From the NCBI RefSeq assembly GCF_937906905.1, contig NZ_CALERY010000002.1:62001-126000 (forward strand): DNA of 64,000 bases, given 5' to 3'. The notes under the pieces are model-generated. The model had not been told where the DNA came from and searched no databases. It saw only the letters and a list, made by a program, of their open reading frames with translations. The position numbers were made by a program, and so were the translations under genes. The DNA is from an uncultured Helicobacter sp. (GTDB lineage Bacteria > Campylobacterota > Campylobacteria > Campylobacterales > Helicobacteraceae). Below are positions 18,054-27,071 of the stretch, in pieces (the first letter of the stretch is position 1; every line of letters starts with the position of its first letter).

Positions 18054-18950
18054 CTATGGAATCTCCACTGGCATTGGATTTTCTTTGAAAATTTCAGCGA
18101 TTTCTTCGCGGCTTGGTGCTTGAGCTTTGCTTTTGTATGGACCTAAGAGATAGCGGGTATTTGGCTTATTGTCAAAGACGACATGTTGGACTCTGTAAGA
18201 GTATTTTTTGATAAGAGCTAGGAACTCCGCACTTGGCTCTTTTTCAAACACGCCAAGCTGCCAGTAGAATCCTTGTGTAGGTGCGCTACCATTTGTAGCC
18301 GCTGGAGCTGGAGTAGTAGGCTTCTGGGCTACCATATTAGGAGCAGGCTTTGAAGCTGACTCTTTGGATTGAACGCGAGTAGATTCTGGCTTTTTGGCAG
18401 GCTGAGGTTTGGGCTCTGGCTTTTTTTGCTCGCTATCTTTTGTAGATGCTTGGGTAGCAGGCTTTTGTGTCGATGTGCTAGCGGCTGGTTTGGAAGCCTG
18501 TGCTGACTCTTTGGATTGGGCGAGAGTAGATTCTGGCTTCATAGATCCAGCAATATTGTTTAGCGCGTCATCAATTTCGCTTGTAGGGCTATTTGAGTTC
18601 TGTGGATCTTGCACGCTTTGCTCATCAAATCCCATAGTAAAATCCTGTGGCAAGCCACCATAAACATCATCAACCTTGTTATCCGGCTTACTAGATTCGT
18701 TTTGCTGGAAGTCAAACCCACCAAAATTACTACTAAATTGATCATCTGCTGGCTTCATAATCTCTGTGTCAATCGACTCGCTAGGCTTGGAGAGAGGCTC
18801 TTCTTTGCCCGAGAGAAATTTCCACATCAAAAATGCCATGATGACGATAATCGCAATCGCGGCTAACACAACAAAAACTGCCTTTTTCCCACTAGATGAT
18901 CGCTTGTTGTTTCCTAGTAGAATCTCACTTAGTTCTTTTTTTTCTTCCAT
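18054..18950 (-). CDS. SPOR-domain inner-membrane protein
   Basis: 298 residues from ATG 18950, which follows AAAGGAGCGTGTATC. The order is a cytoplasmic segment (MEEKKELSEILLG), one membrane helix (AVFVVLAAIAIIVIMAFLMW), a long Pro/Ser/Ala/Lys-rich periplasmic spacer, and a C-terminal SPOR domain starting FYWQLGVFEKEPSAEF with RYLLGPYKSKAQA. SPOR domains bind denuded septal glycan, so an FtsN-like division role is likely. The spacer holds two near copies of PESTxxQSKESA, an internal repeat made from the same Ser/Glu-rich language as other linkers in this genome. The position equals HP0185. Confidence 0.88.
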   Translation of the reverse strand: MEEKKELSEILLGNNKRSSSGKKAVFVVLAAIAIIVIMAFLMWKFLSGKEEPLSKPSESIDTEIMKPADDQFSSNFGGFDFQQNESSKPDNKVDDVYGGLPQDFTMGFDEQSVQDPQNSNSPTSEIDDALNNIAGSMKPESTLAQSKESAQASKPAASTSTQKPATQASTKDSEQKKPEPKPQPAKKPESTRVQSKESASKPAPNMVAQKPTTPAPAATNGSAPTQGFYWQLGVFEKEPSAEFLALIKKYSYRVQHVVFDNKPNTRYLLGPYKSKAQAPSREEIAEIFKENPMPVEIP

Positions 18951-18966
18951 GATACACGCTCCTTTC

Positions 18967-19509
18967 TTACATATGTCGAGCCCACGAAGCTCCACGCTCT
19001 TTGGCATACACATCATAAGGCAATACAAGAATATTGAAATCTCTTGGCAAATCCATATTTGGAAAAACCCGCCACTCTAGAGGCATTTTCTGCCCGAGCT
19101 TCAGTGATAGCGTGCGAGCAAGACGCTGCCCCTCGCCCAGATCTGTATGACCTTTGTGGATATAGAGATGCAGATGACCAGGTGTTTTTGTCTTATATGC
19201 CGTAAAGTTGATAAACCCCTCATCGCGCAAAAGTAGCTGGGCTTTGTGATAGAAACGCTCGGGATTCCTGCCATTGTAGTCAAACACGATATTCTCTATC
19301 TTATCCGCTGGTAGGATCAGGCTGTGGGCGATGGTAATTTTTTTAGCAAGATGATCGCGGATAATTTGGCTTGTAAGCATGCTATTGACGCGCTGGAATT
19401 TATCAAACAACAAGCGCCCATTATAATGCACCTTTTGTCCAAGCCCATCAAGCTTTTTGAAGTAAAACGCGCTGTGCATTTTAATGAGTTTTAATTCCAT
19501 TTCTGTCAT
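18967..19509 (-). CDS. DUF1882-type conserved Campylobacterota protein
   Basis: About 180 residues starting [19 protein letters not shown]. No membrane helix or signal is visible; it looks cytoplasmic. Motifs include [33 protein letters not shown] and [16 protein letters not shown]. Size and position between glyA and the SPOR gene match HP0184. The function is unknown. I used the ATG at 19509, close behind glyA, rather than a longer frame that enters glyA. Confidence 0.8.
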   Translation of the reverse strand: MTEMELKLIKMHSAFYFKKLDGLGQKVHYNGRLLFDKFQRVNSMLTSQIIRDHLAKKITIAHSLILPADKIENIVFDYNGRNPERFYHKAQLLLRDEGFINFTAYKTKTPGHLHLYIHKGHTDLGEGQRLARTLSLKLGQKMPLEWRVFPNMDLPRDFNILVLPYDVYAKERGASWARHM

Positions 19510-19519
19510 ATTGCAGTCC

Positions 19520-20770
19520 TTAAAAGATTGGTTGCTGATACACCACAAAGCCCCTATTCAGCGTCTTAATCTCCTGTTTTATGTTTGCTTGGAGTTCCGT
19601 ATTAGTAATATTATCCAAAATATCTGCGATTTTATGCGCTATCCATTCAAATTCTGCTTCTTTCATTCCTCTGGCGGTGAGTGCTGGGGAGCCTATGCGG
19701 ATACCGCTTGTTACAAATGGGCTTCGTTTTTCGCCTGGCACGGTGTTTTTATTGACGGTGATTCCGGCATTGCCCAGTGCTAGATCAGCATCTTTACCGC
19801 TAAACTCCCTATCCAAAAAGCTCATCAATATAAGATGATTATCTGTCCCACCACTCACAAGCTCATAGCCACGAGAGACCAGCACGCTTGCCATTTTAGC
19901 GATATTGGCTTTTACTTGCTTGGCATAGAGCTTCCACTCTGGTTTTAGATTCTCTCTAAATCCCACCGCTTTGGCTGCGATGACATGCATAAGCGGTCCG
20001 CCTTGGAGTCCTGGGAAGACACTTTTGTTGATTTTAGCAGCGATTTCTTCATCGTTTGTAAGAATCATGCCGCCTCTGGGTCCGCGCAGAGTTTTGTGCG
20101 TCGTGGTAGTAACAACATCGCAGTAGGGAAATGGATTTGGATATTCACCAGCGACGATGAGTCCCGCGACATGCGCAACATCAGCAAGCAACAGCGCCCC
20201 CACTTCATCAGCAATTTCACGGAATTTGGCAAAATCCAACTCCCTCGTGTAAGCCGAGAATCCACATACGATGATTTTTGGCTTCACAATCAGCGCTCGC
20301 TCACGCACTTTGGCATAGTCGATTCGCCCATCTAGCTCCACACCATAGAAGAAGCTTTGATACATCTGCCCTGTAATGCTCACTTTCGCGCCATGGGTTA
20401 GATGCCCACCATGACTTAGATCCATGCCTAAAATCTTATCATAGGGCTTGAGCAGCGCATTATACACTGCGCCATTTGCCTGGCTGCCAGAGTGCGGCTG
20501 GACATTGGCAAATTTGCAGTTAAAGAGCTTTTTAGCTCGCTCAATAGCTATGGATTCTATAGCATCGACAAACTCACACCCACCATAGTAGCGCTTATGC
20601 GGGTAGCCCTCGGCATACTTGTTTGTCAGCACACTACCCATAGCCTCCATGACAGAGGGAAATGTATAATTTTCGCTCGCAATCATCTCCAAATGTTCAT
20701 TCTGGCGTGTGAGTTCAGCATTGATAAGCTCATAAATTTCTCTATCTGCCTGCTCTAGCACATACCCCAT
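19520..20770 (-). CDS. glyA: Serine hydroxymethyltransferase
   Basis: A PLP enzyme converting serine and tetrahydrofolate to glycine and methylene-tetrahydrofolate. Signatures are [20 protein letters not shown] near the N-terminus, [13 protein letters not shown] core sequence, and the PLP lysine in [16 protein letters not shown]. The length of 416 is standard. It is co-oriented with lysS upstream and the DUF1882 gene downstream, as in H. pylori. Confidence 0.98.
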   Translation of the reverse strand: MGYVLEQADREIYELINAELTRQNEHLEMIASENYTFPSVMEAMGSVLTNKYAEGYPHKRYYGGCEFVDAIESIAIERAKKLFNCKFANVQPHSGSQANGAVYNALLKPYDKILGMDLSHGGHLTHGAKVSITGQMYQSFFYGVELDGRIDYAKVRERALIVKPKIIVCGFSAYTRELDFAKFREIADEVGALLLADVAHVAGLIVAGEYPNPFPYCDVVTTTTHKTLRGPRGGMILTNDEEIAAKINKSVFPGLQGGPLMHVIAAKAVGFRENLKPEWKLYAKQVKANIAKMASVLVSRGYELVSGGTDNHLILMSFLDREFSGKDADLALGNAGITVNKNTVPGEKRSPFVTSGIRIGSPALTARGMKEAEFEWIAHKIADILDNITNTELQANIKQEIKTLNRGFVVYQQPIF

Positions 20771-20852
20771 TTTTTCTCCTTTATATAGAATCTAGCTTGT
20801 TTCATAGCCTTGTATCCAATCATGCACACCATCTATAGGATACTTATAGCTC

Positions 20853-22532
20853 TCATGCCTGTGGCTTCATGGCAGGGAATAGCAACACATCTTTTATGCT
20901 TTTTTGCCCAGTAAGCAACATGACAAGTCGATCGATCCCTATACCTTGCCCAGCAGTAGGGGGCATGCCATAACCAAGCGCAGTAACAAAATCCTCGTCC
21001 ATATACTGCGCTTCCTCATCACCCGCATCTTTCTCACGCACCTGGGCGAGAAACCGCTCATATTGATCAAGCGGATCATTAAGCTCGCTAAATCCATTAG
21101 CAATTTCCTTGCCACCGATAAAAAGCTCAAATCGATCGGCAATAGCTGGATTATCGTCATTTCTGCGCGCAAGAGGGCTTATTTCAATAGGGTATTGAGT
21201 GATGAAGGTAGGGTTTATGAGTTTGGATTCTACAAACTCACCAAACGCGACATCTTGGAGCTTGCCAAAATTAAGATTGGCTTCTAGCTTCACACCCCTT
21301 TGGCGCAAATACTGCTCAAGCCCCTCTCTATCTTGCAAACACTCGCGCGGGATTGCGCCGATTTTTTCTAGGCTCTCTTGATAGCCCAGCACACTCCATT
21401 TGCTAAAATCTATCTCGCTCTCCCCCTGATCTCCTTTCGCACCTTGAGTATTTGTGATAATGTGCGAGAATCCAAGCTCCCCTAGCACATAGGCGAAAAA
21501 CTCCTTGGTTAATTCAATAAGATCCTCATAAGTATGATATGCCCAGTAGAATTCAATCATGCTAAATTCCGGGTTATGCGAGTGATCCATACCCTCATTA
21601 CGGAAATTACGATTAAGCTCAAATACCGCTTCAAATCCACCGACAATCAGTCGCTTGAGATAGAGCTCGGGCGCGATACGCAGATACCGATCCACCGCAA
21701 GTGCATTATGGTGCGTGATAAATGGTCGAGCATTCGCACCGCCTGGGATTGGGTGGAGCATGGGCGTTTCAACCTCGAGAAAGCCCTTTTGCTCAAAAAA
21801 CTTCCGCACCAAGCTTACAATCCTAGATCGCAGCACAAAAGTTTCTTTGACTTCTGGATTCATGATAAGATCGACATAGCGCTGGCGATAGCGCGCTTCG
21901 ATGTCGGTTAGCCCATGAAATTTCTCCGGTAGGGGGATAATGGATTTTGTAAGGATTTTGCATGATTTGGCATGAATACTAAGCTCACCGGTTTTTGTAA
22001 CAAACGCATATCCTACAACATTAACAATATCACCCACTTCAAGCAGCTTTTTGACAACCTCAAACTCCTGCTCGCTTAAGTCATTTTTAGACACATAGGC
22101 TTGCAAGATCGCACTTTCATCTTGGATTTTGATGAAACAAGCCTTGCCCATCATACGGATAAATTTCACGCGCCCGACGACTGACTCGGTTGGCATTTCA
22201 GCTTGGTCGGTGGATTCGGCTTGTAGCGATAAATCGTGGATTCTGCGCGATTGGCTGCGGTCATTACCGCTAAGGTAACTCCCTTGCCAATCGCTTGAGA
22301 GCCCCGATTTCTCATCTACAATCCTAGAATCCTTTGCGGAGTTGGCTAGAATTGGGGCGTTATCAAAAGTGGATTCTGGGGCTTGGCTAGAATCTAGTAA
22401 ATGCGCATAAGTGCGCAGGAATGTCGCATTATCCATAGTGCGCGTAAGATCGTTGGAGTAAGGGTTTAGATTCTGTTCGCGGAGAGCTTGGGCTTTTTGG
22501 ATACGCTGAGTAATGTAGAGATTATCAAACAT
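20853..22532 (-). CDS. lysS: Lysyl-tRNA synthetase, class II, with N-terminal repeat insertion
   Basis: It charges tRNA-Lys. The OB-fold region contains [19 protein letters not shown]. Motif 2 is [16 protein letters not shown] and motif 3 is [13 protein letters not shown], so the catalytic domain is complete. The protein is 559 residues, about 58 more than the H. pylori enzyme. The excess (roughly residues 45-110) lies before the anticodon-binding OB fold and contains [10 protein letters not shown] and [17 protein letters not shown], encoded by the repeat at 22209-22337 shared with carB. The insertion is in frame in an essential gene, so it must be tolerated. It nearly touches the cvpA stop (3-base gap). 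Confidence 0.97.
   Translation of the reverse strand: MFDNLYITQRIQKAQALREQNLNPYSNDLTRTMDNATFLRTYAHLLDSSQAPESTFDNAPILANSAKDSRIVDEKSGLSSDWQGSYLSGNDRSQSRRIHDLSLQAESTDQAEMPTESVVGRVKFIRMMGKACFIKIQDESAILQAYVSKNDLSEQEFEVVKKLLEVGDIVNVVGYAFVTKTGELSIHAKSCKILTKSIIPLPEKFHGLTDIEARYRQRYVDLIMNPEVKETFVLRSRIVSLVRKFFEQKGFLEVETPMLHPIPGGANARPFITHHNALAVDRYLRIAPELYLKRLIVGGFEAVFELNRNFRNEGMDHSHNPEFSMIEFYWAYHTYEDLIELTKEFFAYVLGELGFSHIITNTQGAKGDQGESEIDFSKWSVLGYQESLEKIGAIPRECLQDREGLEQYLRQRGVKLEANLNFGKLQDVAFGEFVESKLINPTFITQYPIEISPLARRNDDNPAIADRFELFIGGKEIANGFSELNDPLDQYERFLAQVREKDAGDEEAQYMDEDFVTALGYGMPPTAGQGIGIDRLVMLLTGQKSIKDVLLFPAMKPQA
22209..22337. repeat. Palindromic repeat module ([12 protein letters not shown] type), lysS copy
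   Basis: Ungapped counterpart of 10897-11025. On the coding strand GCGATTGGC and GCCAATCGC are perfect 9-base outer arms, with an inner stem TTACC-TTAGC-GGTAA. A shared AAAAGTGGATTCTGGGG segment (22365-22382) lies just beyond it and encodes PESTF. Confidence 0.9.
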
Positions 22533-22535
22533 ACG

Positions 22536-23141
22536 CTACTTGCCACCTTTATCACCGATGCTTTGACTTACGATGTCTTTTGCTTCCTGCACTGCCTCTC
22601 CCACACTTGCGGCGCCAGCTTTGCCATCAGTGATATCTTCAAGATTTTGCATTGTGGCTTTGACTGCTGGGAAATGCATAATCTTTTGCGCAATTGTGAT
22701 CATATTGACATACATTTGGCTTTTTTCTCTAGCGGTTTGGGCGAAATTTTCTTTGATAAATGTGATCTGCGAGACTGCATACGCAATAAAACTAAAGATA
22801 AAAAACACTTTCACACAAGCAAGCACAAAGCCCAGCCCTTTATTGATAAATTCCAAACGCAGGAACTCGACTTTTTTTGCCAGCAGCACGCCAATAAGCA
22901 CAAAAAACGCCCAGCACACCAGCAGCACGATGACAAACCCGAGCGTTACATGAATCGTATCGCTACCAAAATCATAGACACCCTTAAGCCCATTGCCCAC
23001 GCTATGAGCAAATATTGAGGCTAAAAACACGCCAAGCAATATCCCCGCCAAGCTACAAAACTCTGCTACAAATCCAGAAGCAAACCCGCGAAATCCAATT
23101 ACGACAATAACAACAATTAACGCGACATCAATATAATTCAT
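22536..23141 (-). CDS. CvpA-family inner-membrane protein
   Basis: About 201 residues from ATG 23141, preceded by AAAGAGTGGAG. Four hydrophobic segments are visible, starting with IDVALIVVIVVIGFRGFASG, then LAGILLGVFLASIFA, TLGFVIVLLVCWAFFVLIG and GFVLACVKVFFIFSFIAYAV, and a polar C-terminal tail follows. The GFRGFxxGFVxE start is the CvpA (colicin V production) signature. The exact role is not known; homologs affect envelope stress survival. Position before lysS equals HP0181. Confidence 0.88.
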   Translation of the reverse strand: MNYIDVALIVVIVVIGFRGFASGFVAEFCSLAGILLGVFLASIFAHSVGNGLKGVYDFGSDTIHVTLGFVIVLLVCWAFFVLIGVLLAKKVEFLRLEFINKGLGFVLACVKVFFIFSFIAYAVSQITFIKENFAQTAREKSQMYVNMITIAQKIMHFPAVKATMQNLEDITDGKAGAASVGEAVQEAKDIVSQSIGDKGGK

Positions 23142-23218
23142 CTCCACTCTTTTACGCAAAATTTAGCTTAAAAAGGCTACCATTGTAGCCAAAGATACAT
23201 AAAATCAAGGTAAATATT

Positions 23219-24736
23219 TTGAAAAATCGCTCCGCGCAGCCCGCCGCGCCCGCCACTCTCTTGGCTATTTTTTCCCCTAATATTTTCTCCCCAAGCCGTA
23301 GAATCTCCTTTCGCTCGCTACTGCGCTTAGATTCTGGCGCGCTTAGGCTTTTTGCTCTACGCATACTTTATGGCGCACTCTATGGTGCCGGATTTTGCGC
23401 ATGGCTGTATGCTTTTGCGTTGCTTTGCCCTAACTTCACACTAGAATCTACTACACTAGATTCTAGCACCACGCTTCAAGTCTCCATGCGGATTCTATGC
23501 TTGCTTGGACTAAGTGTGCTTGTGTTGTGTGCATTTTGGATTTGGCTTAGTGTGCCAAAGGTGCTGCGTGCATATTTTGGATTTTTTGCTGGGATTTTGC
23601 TGTTTTATTGGATTGGACTCTCGTTTCGCTTCTCTGTCGCACCTGCACTTATGCCTGTAGTGTGGATTGGGGTTGGCACAATTTATGCGCTGCTGTGGTA
23701 TGTGGGATTGTATTTTAGTAGCAAGCTTTTTCGTATTGTAAGTCTCTTTGCGCTTGGATTGTTTGCGCCATTTGGGTTTGACTGGTTTGTGCCACAATCA
23801 TGGCTAGCTTATAGCATTTTTAGCGTGCAAGATTGGGCGTTTATCGCTATTCTCTGTGCGATTGGAATAATATGCAGTGGATTCTCGCATACTAGATTCT
23901 CCTATGTGCGCGTGCTATTTGGAGTGGGGATTTTGCTCGTATGCGTGGATTGGGATCAAAGCGCAAAACACACTATTACACACCCTGTATCAAGCAAAAT
24001 CGCCATTATAGAAAGCTCAATCGATCAAGATGTGAAATGGAAAATAAGCATGATAGAAGCAATGCGAGATAGTGTGCTTGGTGCAGTGGATTCTGCTATT
24101 GCGCAGGGAAGAGATCTTGTCGTTTTCCCGGAGACAATTTTGCCACTTGTGTTAAATGAGCCCCAATCATTTCAGCGCGATATAATTCTAGCCCTACTAG
24201 AAAAAAGCGCACAAATCACAATCGTGCTAGGCGCTTTTAGCCAGCAAGACTCTCTTAGCTCTCCAAATGCTACTCCAGAGGTGCGCAACTCAACTTATAT
24301 TTTCAGCAATGGCAAAATGCGGATTTTGCACAAAGTCATTCTCGCGCCCTTTGGCGAGAAAATCCCCCTCCCAGACATACTAGCAAAGCCACTATATAAG
24401 CTATTTTTCGGTATAGATGTGCCGCTTGGGCAAGCAGAAAAGCCACAGGATTTTGAAGCACTAGGTAGAATCTGGCGCAATGCAATTTGCTATGAGGGCA
24501 CAAGCAAGCTGCTCTATACAAACGCCCCACAATATCTTATGATGATAAGCAATAATGCGTGGTTTTACCCAAGTATAGAGCCCTATCTCCAGCGCGTGCT
24601 ACTTAAATACTACGCGCGTAAATTTGGCACTCTCATCGTGCATTCGGCAAATCTCTCTAACGCCATGATGATTTCGCCTATGCTTTTTGGCGATAGCAGG
24701 GAATCTGTCATACCACTTACCACCACAAGCCCATGA
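23219..24736 (+). CDS. lnt: Apolipoprotein N-acyltransferase
   Basis: Lnt adds the third acyl chain to lipoproteins in the inner membrane. The N-terminal half has about six hydrophobic segments. The C-terminal half is a nitrilase fold with VVFPETILPL (Glu), HKVILAPFGEKIPLPD (Lys) and NAICYEGTSKL (Cys), the catalytic triad. I use TTG 23219 after AAGGTAAATATT; no suitable ATG precedes the first helices. Length 505 is normal. It is divergent from cvpA and followed by an ABC ATPase, as in HP0180-HP0179. The lipoproteins at 40096 and 44203 would be substrates. Confidence 0.92.
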   Translation: MKNRSAQPAAPATLLAIFSPNIFSPSRRISFRSLLRLDSGALRLFALRILYGALYGAGFCAWLYAFALLCPNFTLESTTLDSSTTLQVSMRILCLLGLSVLVLCAFWIWLSVPKVLRAYFGFFAGILLFYWIGLSFRFSVAPALMPVVWIGVGTIYALLWYVGLYFSSKLFRIVSLFALGLFAPFGFDWFVPQSWLAYSIFSVQDWAFIAILCAIGIICSGFSHTRFSYVRVLFGVGILLVCVDWDQSAKHTITHPVSSKIAIIESSIDQDVKWKISMIEAMRDSVLGAVDSAIAQGRDLVVFPETILPLVLNEPQSFQRDIILALLEKSAQITIVLGAFSQQDSLSSPNATPEVRNSTYIFSNGKMRILHKVILAPFGEKIPLPDILAKPLYKLFFGIDVPLGQAEKPQDFEALGRIWRNAICYEGTSKLLYTNAPQYLMMISNNAWFYPSIEPYLQRVLLKYYARKFGTLIVHSANLSNAMMISPMLFGDSRESVIPLTTTSP

Positions 24737-24748
24737 AGGAGCAGTGCA

Positions 24749-25399
24749 ATGGAATACCTACTGCAAGCACACAATCTTACTCACCACTTTGAAACCTTGC
24801 TATATGAGGGCATAGATTTAGCTATCGTGCGGGGTGAGAGTGTAGCAATCCTTGGGGTCTCTGGCTCGGGGAAATCCACCCTGCTAGCCAATCTCTCCAC
24901 CATGCTAGCTCCAAATGGCGGACGAGTGGAGATTCTAGGGCGTGATATTTATACACTAAAGCCAGCCCAACGCCTCCAGCTCCTGCGCCATGAGCTTGGG
25001 ATAATCTTCCAGTCGCACTATCTCTTTCGCGGGTTTAGCGCATTGGAAAATCTCCAAGTAGGTGCGATCCTCGCGCAAAAGCCAATCGACATGGCACTCC
25101 TAGAGAGTCTTGGCATAGCCCACACGCTTAACCAAAACTCCGCCGACCTCTCTGGCGGACAGCAGCAACGCCTATCAATCGCACGCGTGCTAATGAAGCA
25201 GCCCACCATAGTCTTTGCCGATGAGCCTACAGGGAATCTCGACAAAGCCACTGCGCACCATGTCATGGACGCATTGCTTGAATACATCGCGCTTAAGCAA
25301 GGTGGGCTGATTCTTGCCACCCATGATGAGAGTATCGCAGCAAAATGCAGTAAAATTTACCGCTTAAAATCCCAAAGTCTCGAGCAAATCGCACTATAA
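24749..25399 (+). CDS. ABC transporter ATP-binding protein, LolD-like
   Basis: 216 residues. Walker A is GVSGSGKST, the signature motif is LSGGQQQRLSIARVLMKQP, Walker B is IVFADEPTGNLD, and the switch His lies in LATHDES. Overall it resembles the LolD/MacB group that powers lipoprotein release or extrusion of envelope substrates. Co-location with lnt 12 bases upstream supports a lipoprotein role, but no LolC/E partner is in the window. It corresponds to HP0179. Confidence 0.88.
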   Translation: MEYLLQAHNLTHHFETLLYEGIDLAIVRGESVAILGVSGSGKSTLLANLSTMLAPNGGRVEILGRDIYTLKPAQRLQLLRHELGIIFQSHYLFRGFSALENLQVGAILAQKPIDMALLESLGIAHTLNQNSADLSGGQQQRLSIARVLMKQPTIVFADEPTGNLDKATAHHVMDALLEYIALKQGGLILATHDESIAAKCSKIYRLKSQSLEQIAL

Positions 25400-25433
25400 C
25401 CTAGCCTAAATCCATCAAGTTTAAAGGAGATCT

Positions 25434-26018
25434 ATGCAAGCTCATTCCTCTATTTCATCATCTGCTAAAATGCCTATCTCTGTGTGGATTGGAGCTTCGA
25501 TTCTGCTTAGTGCAATTGTGATTGCCGCAAACTATGGCGTGCAGTTTCACCTAGGCAATAGCCCACTTACCTTTGGTGCGCTTACTTATCCTTTTAGCTT
25601 CTTACTGCTTGATGTGCTAAGTGAAAAATACCGCCGAGCCGATGTTACAAAAGTCATAGCTCTTGCTATTTGTATCGCATTCTATCCCTCTTACACCTCC
25701 TCCACACCCCAAATTGCACTCGCTTCGATTCTAGCATTTTGCATCTCCCAGCCCGTAGATGTGGCGATGTTTTATACATTTAAGCGATTTTTTCCTAGGC
25801 TCTGGTGGCTACGCAATGGATTTTCTACGATTTTTGCCCAAGCTTTTGATACGATGATTTTCTTTGGTATCGCTTTCATTGGGGTTAAAGCCTTTAGCGA
25901 GTGTATGGAAATGGCAGCAGCAGACTATACGATTAAGGCGATTGTTGGGATTATGAATACCCCACTTTTCTATCTACTCGCCATAAAAGCAAAAAACATC
26001 TGGCGCTATCTCACATAG
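25434..26018 (+). CDS. VUT/YhhQ-family queuosine precursor transporter
   Basis: 194 residues with about six hydrophobic segments. The family features are FGALTYPFSFLLLDVLSEKY near the start and QPVDVAMFYTFKRFFPRLWWLRN, followed by a late helix with FSTIFAQAFDTMIFFGIAF. This family imports queuosine precursors such as preQ0/preQ1 for tRNA modification, or salvages queuine. AAAGGAGATCT precedes the ATG. Substrate choice cannot be read from the sequence. Confidence 0.85.
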   Translation: MQAHSSISSSAKMPISVWIGASILLSAIVIAANYGVQFHLGNSPLTFGALTYPFSFLLLDVLSEKYRRADVTKVIALAICIAFYPSYTSSTPQIALASILAFCISQPVDVAMFYTFKRFFPRLWWLRNGFSTIFAQAFDTMIFFGIAFIGVKAFSECMEMAAADYTIKAIVGIMNTPLFYLLAIKAKNIWRYLT

Positions 26019-26021
26019 TGC

Positions 26022-26027
26022 TATAAT
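26022..26027 (+). promoter_or_regulatory. -10 box (TATAAT) ahead of the hydroxyacid dehydrogenase
   Basis: GTGCTATAATGGA lies 37 bases before the ATG at 26064, with AAGGAG between. A perfect TATAAT without a -35 box is the usual housekeeping promoter form in Helicobacter. Confidence 0.55.
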
Positions 26028-26063
26028 GGACTCCTACTTAGAAAGCATTTCAAGGAGCGGCTC

Positions 26064-27005
26064 ATGTTAATTGTCAATCTCGATACCCTCACACTTGGTG
26101 CAGCAGCGGATTTTAGTGTGCTAGAGCAGTTTGGCACCTATAAGAGCTATGATCTCACAAGCCCCGAACAAACGCTCGATCGTGTCAAAGATGCAGATAT
26201 TATTCTAACCAACAAAGTCGTGCTAGATTCTACTCTCCTAGCCCAGCTACCAAACCTCAAACTAATCGTCGTAACTGCCACAGGCACAAATATCGTCGAT
26301 GTAGAATACGCCACGCAACGCGGAATCCCTGTCAAAAATGCCGCAGGCTACTCCACGCTAAGTGTCGCGCAGCACACGCTCACTATGGCACTAACCCTCC
26401 TTAGCCAAATGCCCTACTATGACGCGTATGCCAAGCAGGGTGAATGGAGCAAGAGCGCGTGCTTCACTCATTTAGCCAAAGGGCGCAGGGATATTGATGG
26501 ACTCGCATGGGGGATTATTGGTTTTGGCAGTATTGGACAGAGAGTGGCAACTCTTGCAAGTAGTTTTGGTGCGCAGGTTAGCTATACCTCAACTAGCGGG
26601 AAAAACACCAGCCAACCCTACCCACATTGTGATTTAGACTCTCTGCTTGCCCAAAGCGATATTGTCTCTATCCATGCCCCGCTAACCCCCGCGACAAAAG
26701 GACTAATCGACGCCTCAAAGCTAAAGCTCCTGCGCGATGAAGCTATCCTCATCAATGTCGGGCGCGGTGGGATTGTAGATGAGAGCGCAGTAGCCACTCA
26801 GCTGCAATCTGGTGCGCGATTCTCCTACGCCTGTGATGTGCTTGAGATTGAGCCTATGAGAAAGGACCACGCATTTTTGGATTCTGCTATCCAGGATCGT
26901 CTGCTGCTCACGCCACACATCGCCTATGCCTATCGCAACTCGCTTAAAACACTTGTGCAGATGAGTATCGATAATGTCGTAAATTTCATCAGGAGTGGTA
27001 AATAG
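26064..27005 (+). CDS. D-2-hydroxyacid dehydrogenase (glycerate/lactate dehydrogenase type)
   Basis: An NAD-dependent oxidoreductase of 313 residues. The dinucleotide site is WGIIGFGSIGQRVATLASSF; catalytic residues are in LINVGRGGIVDES (Arg), the following CDVLEIEPM (Glu) and LLTPHIAYA (His). A second signature is VVTATGTNIVDVEYA. Close to H. pylori HP0096-type proteins; whether the substrate is hydroxypyruvate or another 2-oxoacid is not visible. It has its own promoter and lies ahead of nnr by 66 bases. Confidence 0.9.
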   Translation: MLIVNLDTLTLGAAADFSVLEQFGTYKSYDLTSPEQTLDRVKDADIILTNKVVLDSTLLAQLPNLKLIVVTATGTNIVDVEYATQRGIPVKNAAGYSTLSVAQHTLTMALTLLSQMPYYDAYAKQGEWSKSACFTHLAKGRRDIDGLAWGIIGFGSIGQRVATLASSFGAQVSYTSTSGKNTSQPYPHCDLDSLLAQSDIVSIHAPLTPATKGLIDASKLKLLRDEAILINVGRGGIVDESAVATQLQSGARFSYACDVLEIEPMRKDHAFLDSAIQDRLLLTPHIAYAYRNSLKTLVQMSIDNVVNFIRSGK

Positions 27006-27071
27006 TAGTGTATAGTTCCACGCCAGAGTTTCTTTGCAAATCCAGCTCCAAATACTCACTAGGAAGCGCGC

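Noticed and set aside
22488..23018. A 176-codon plus-strand ORF opposite cvpA
   Set aside because: Antisense shadow; the minus-strand protein has clear CvpA features and fits the conserved gene order.
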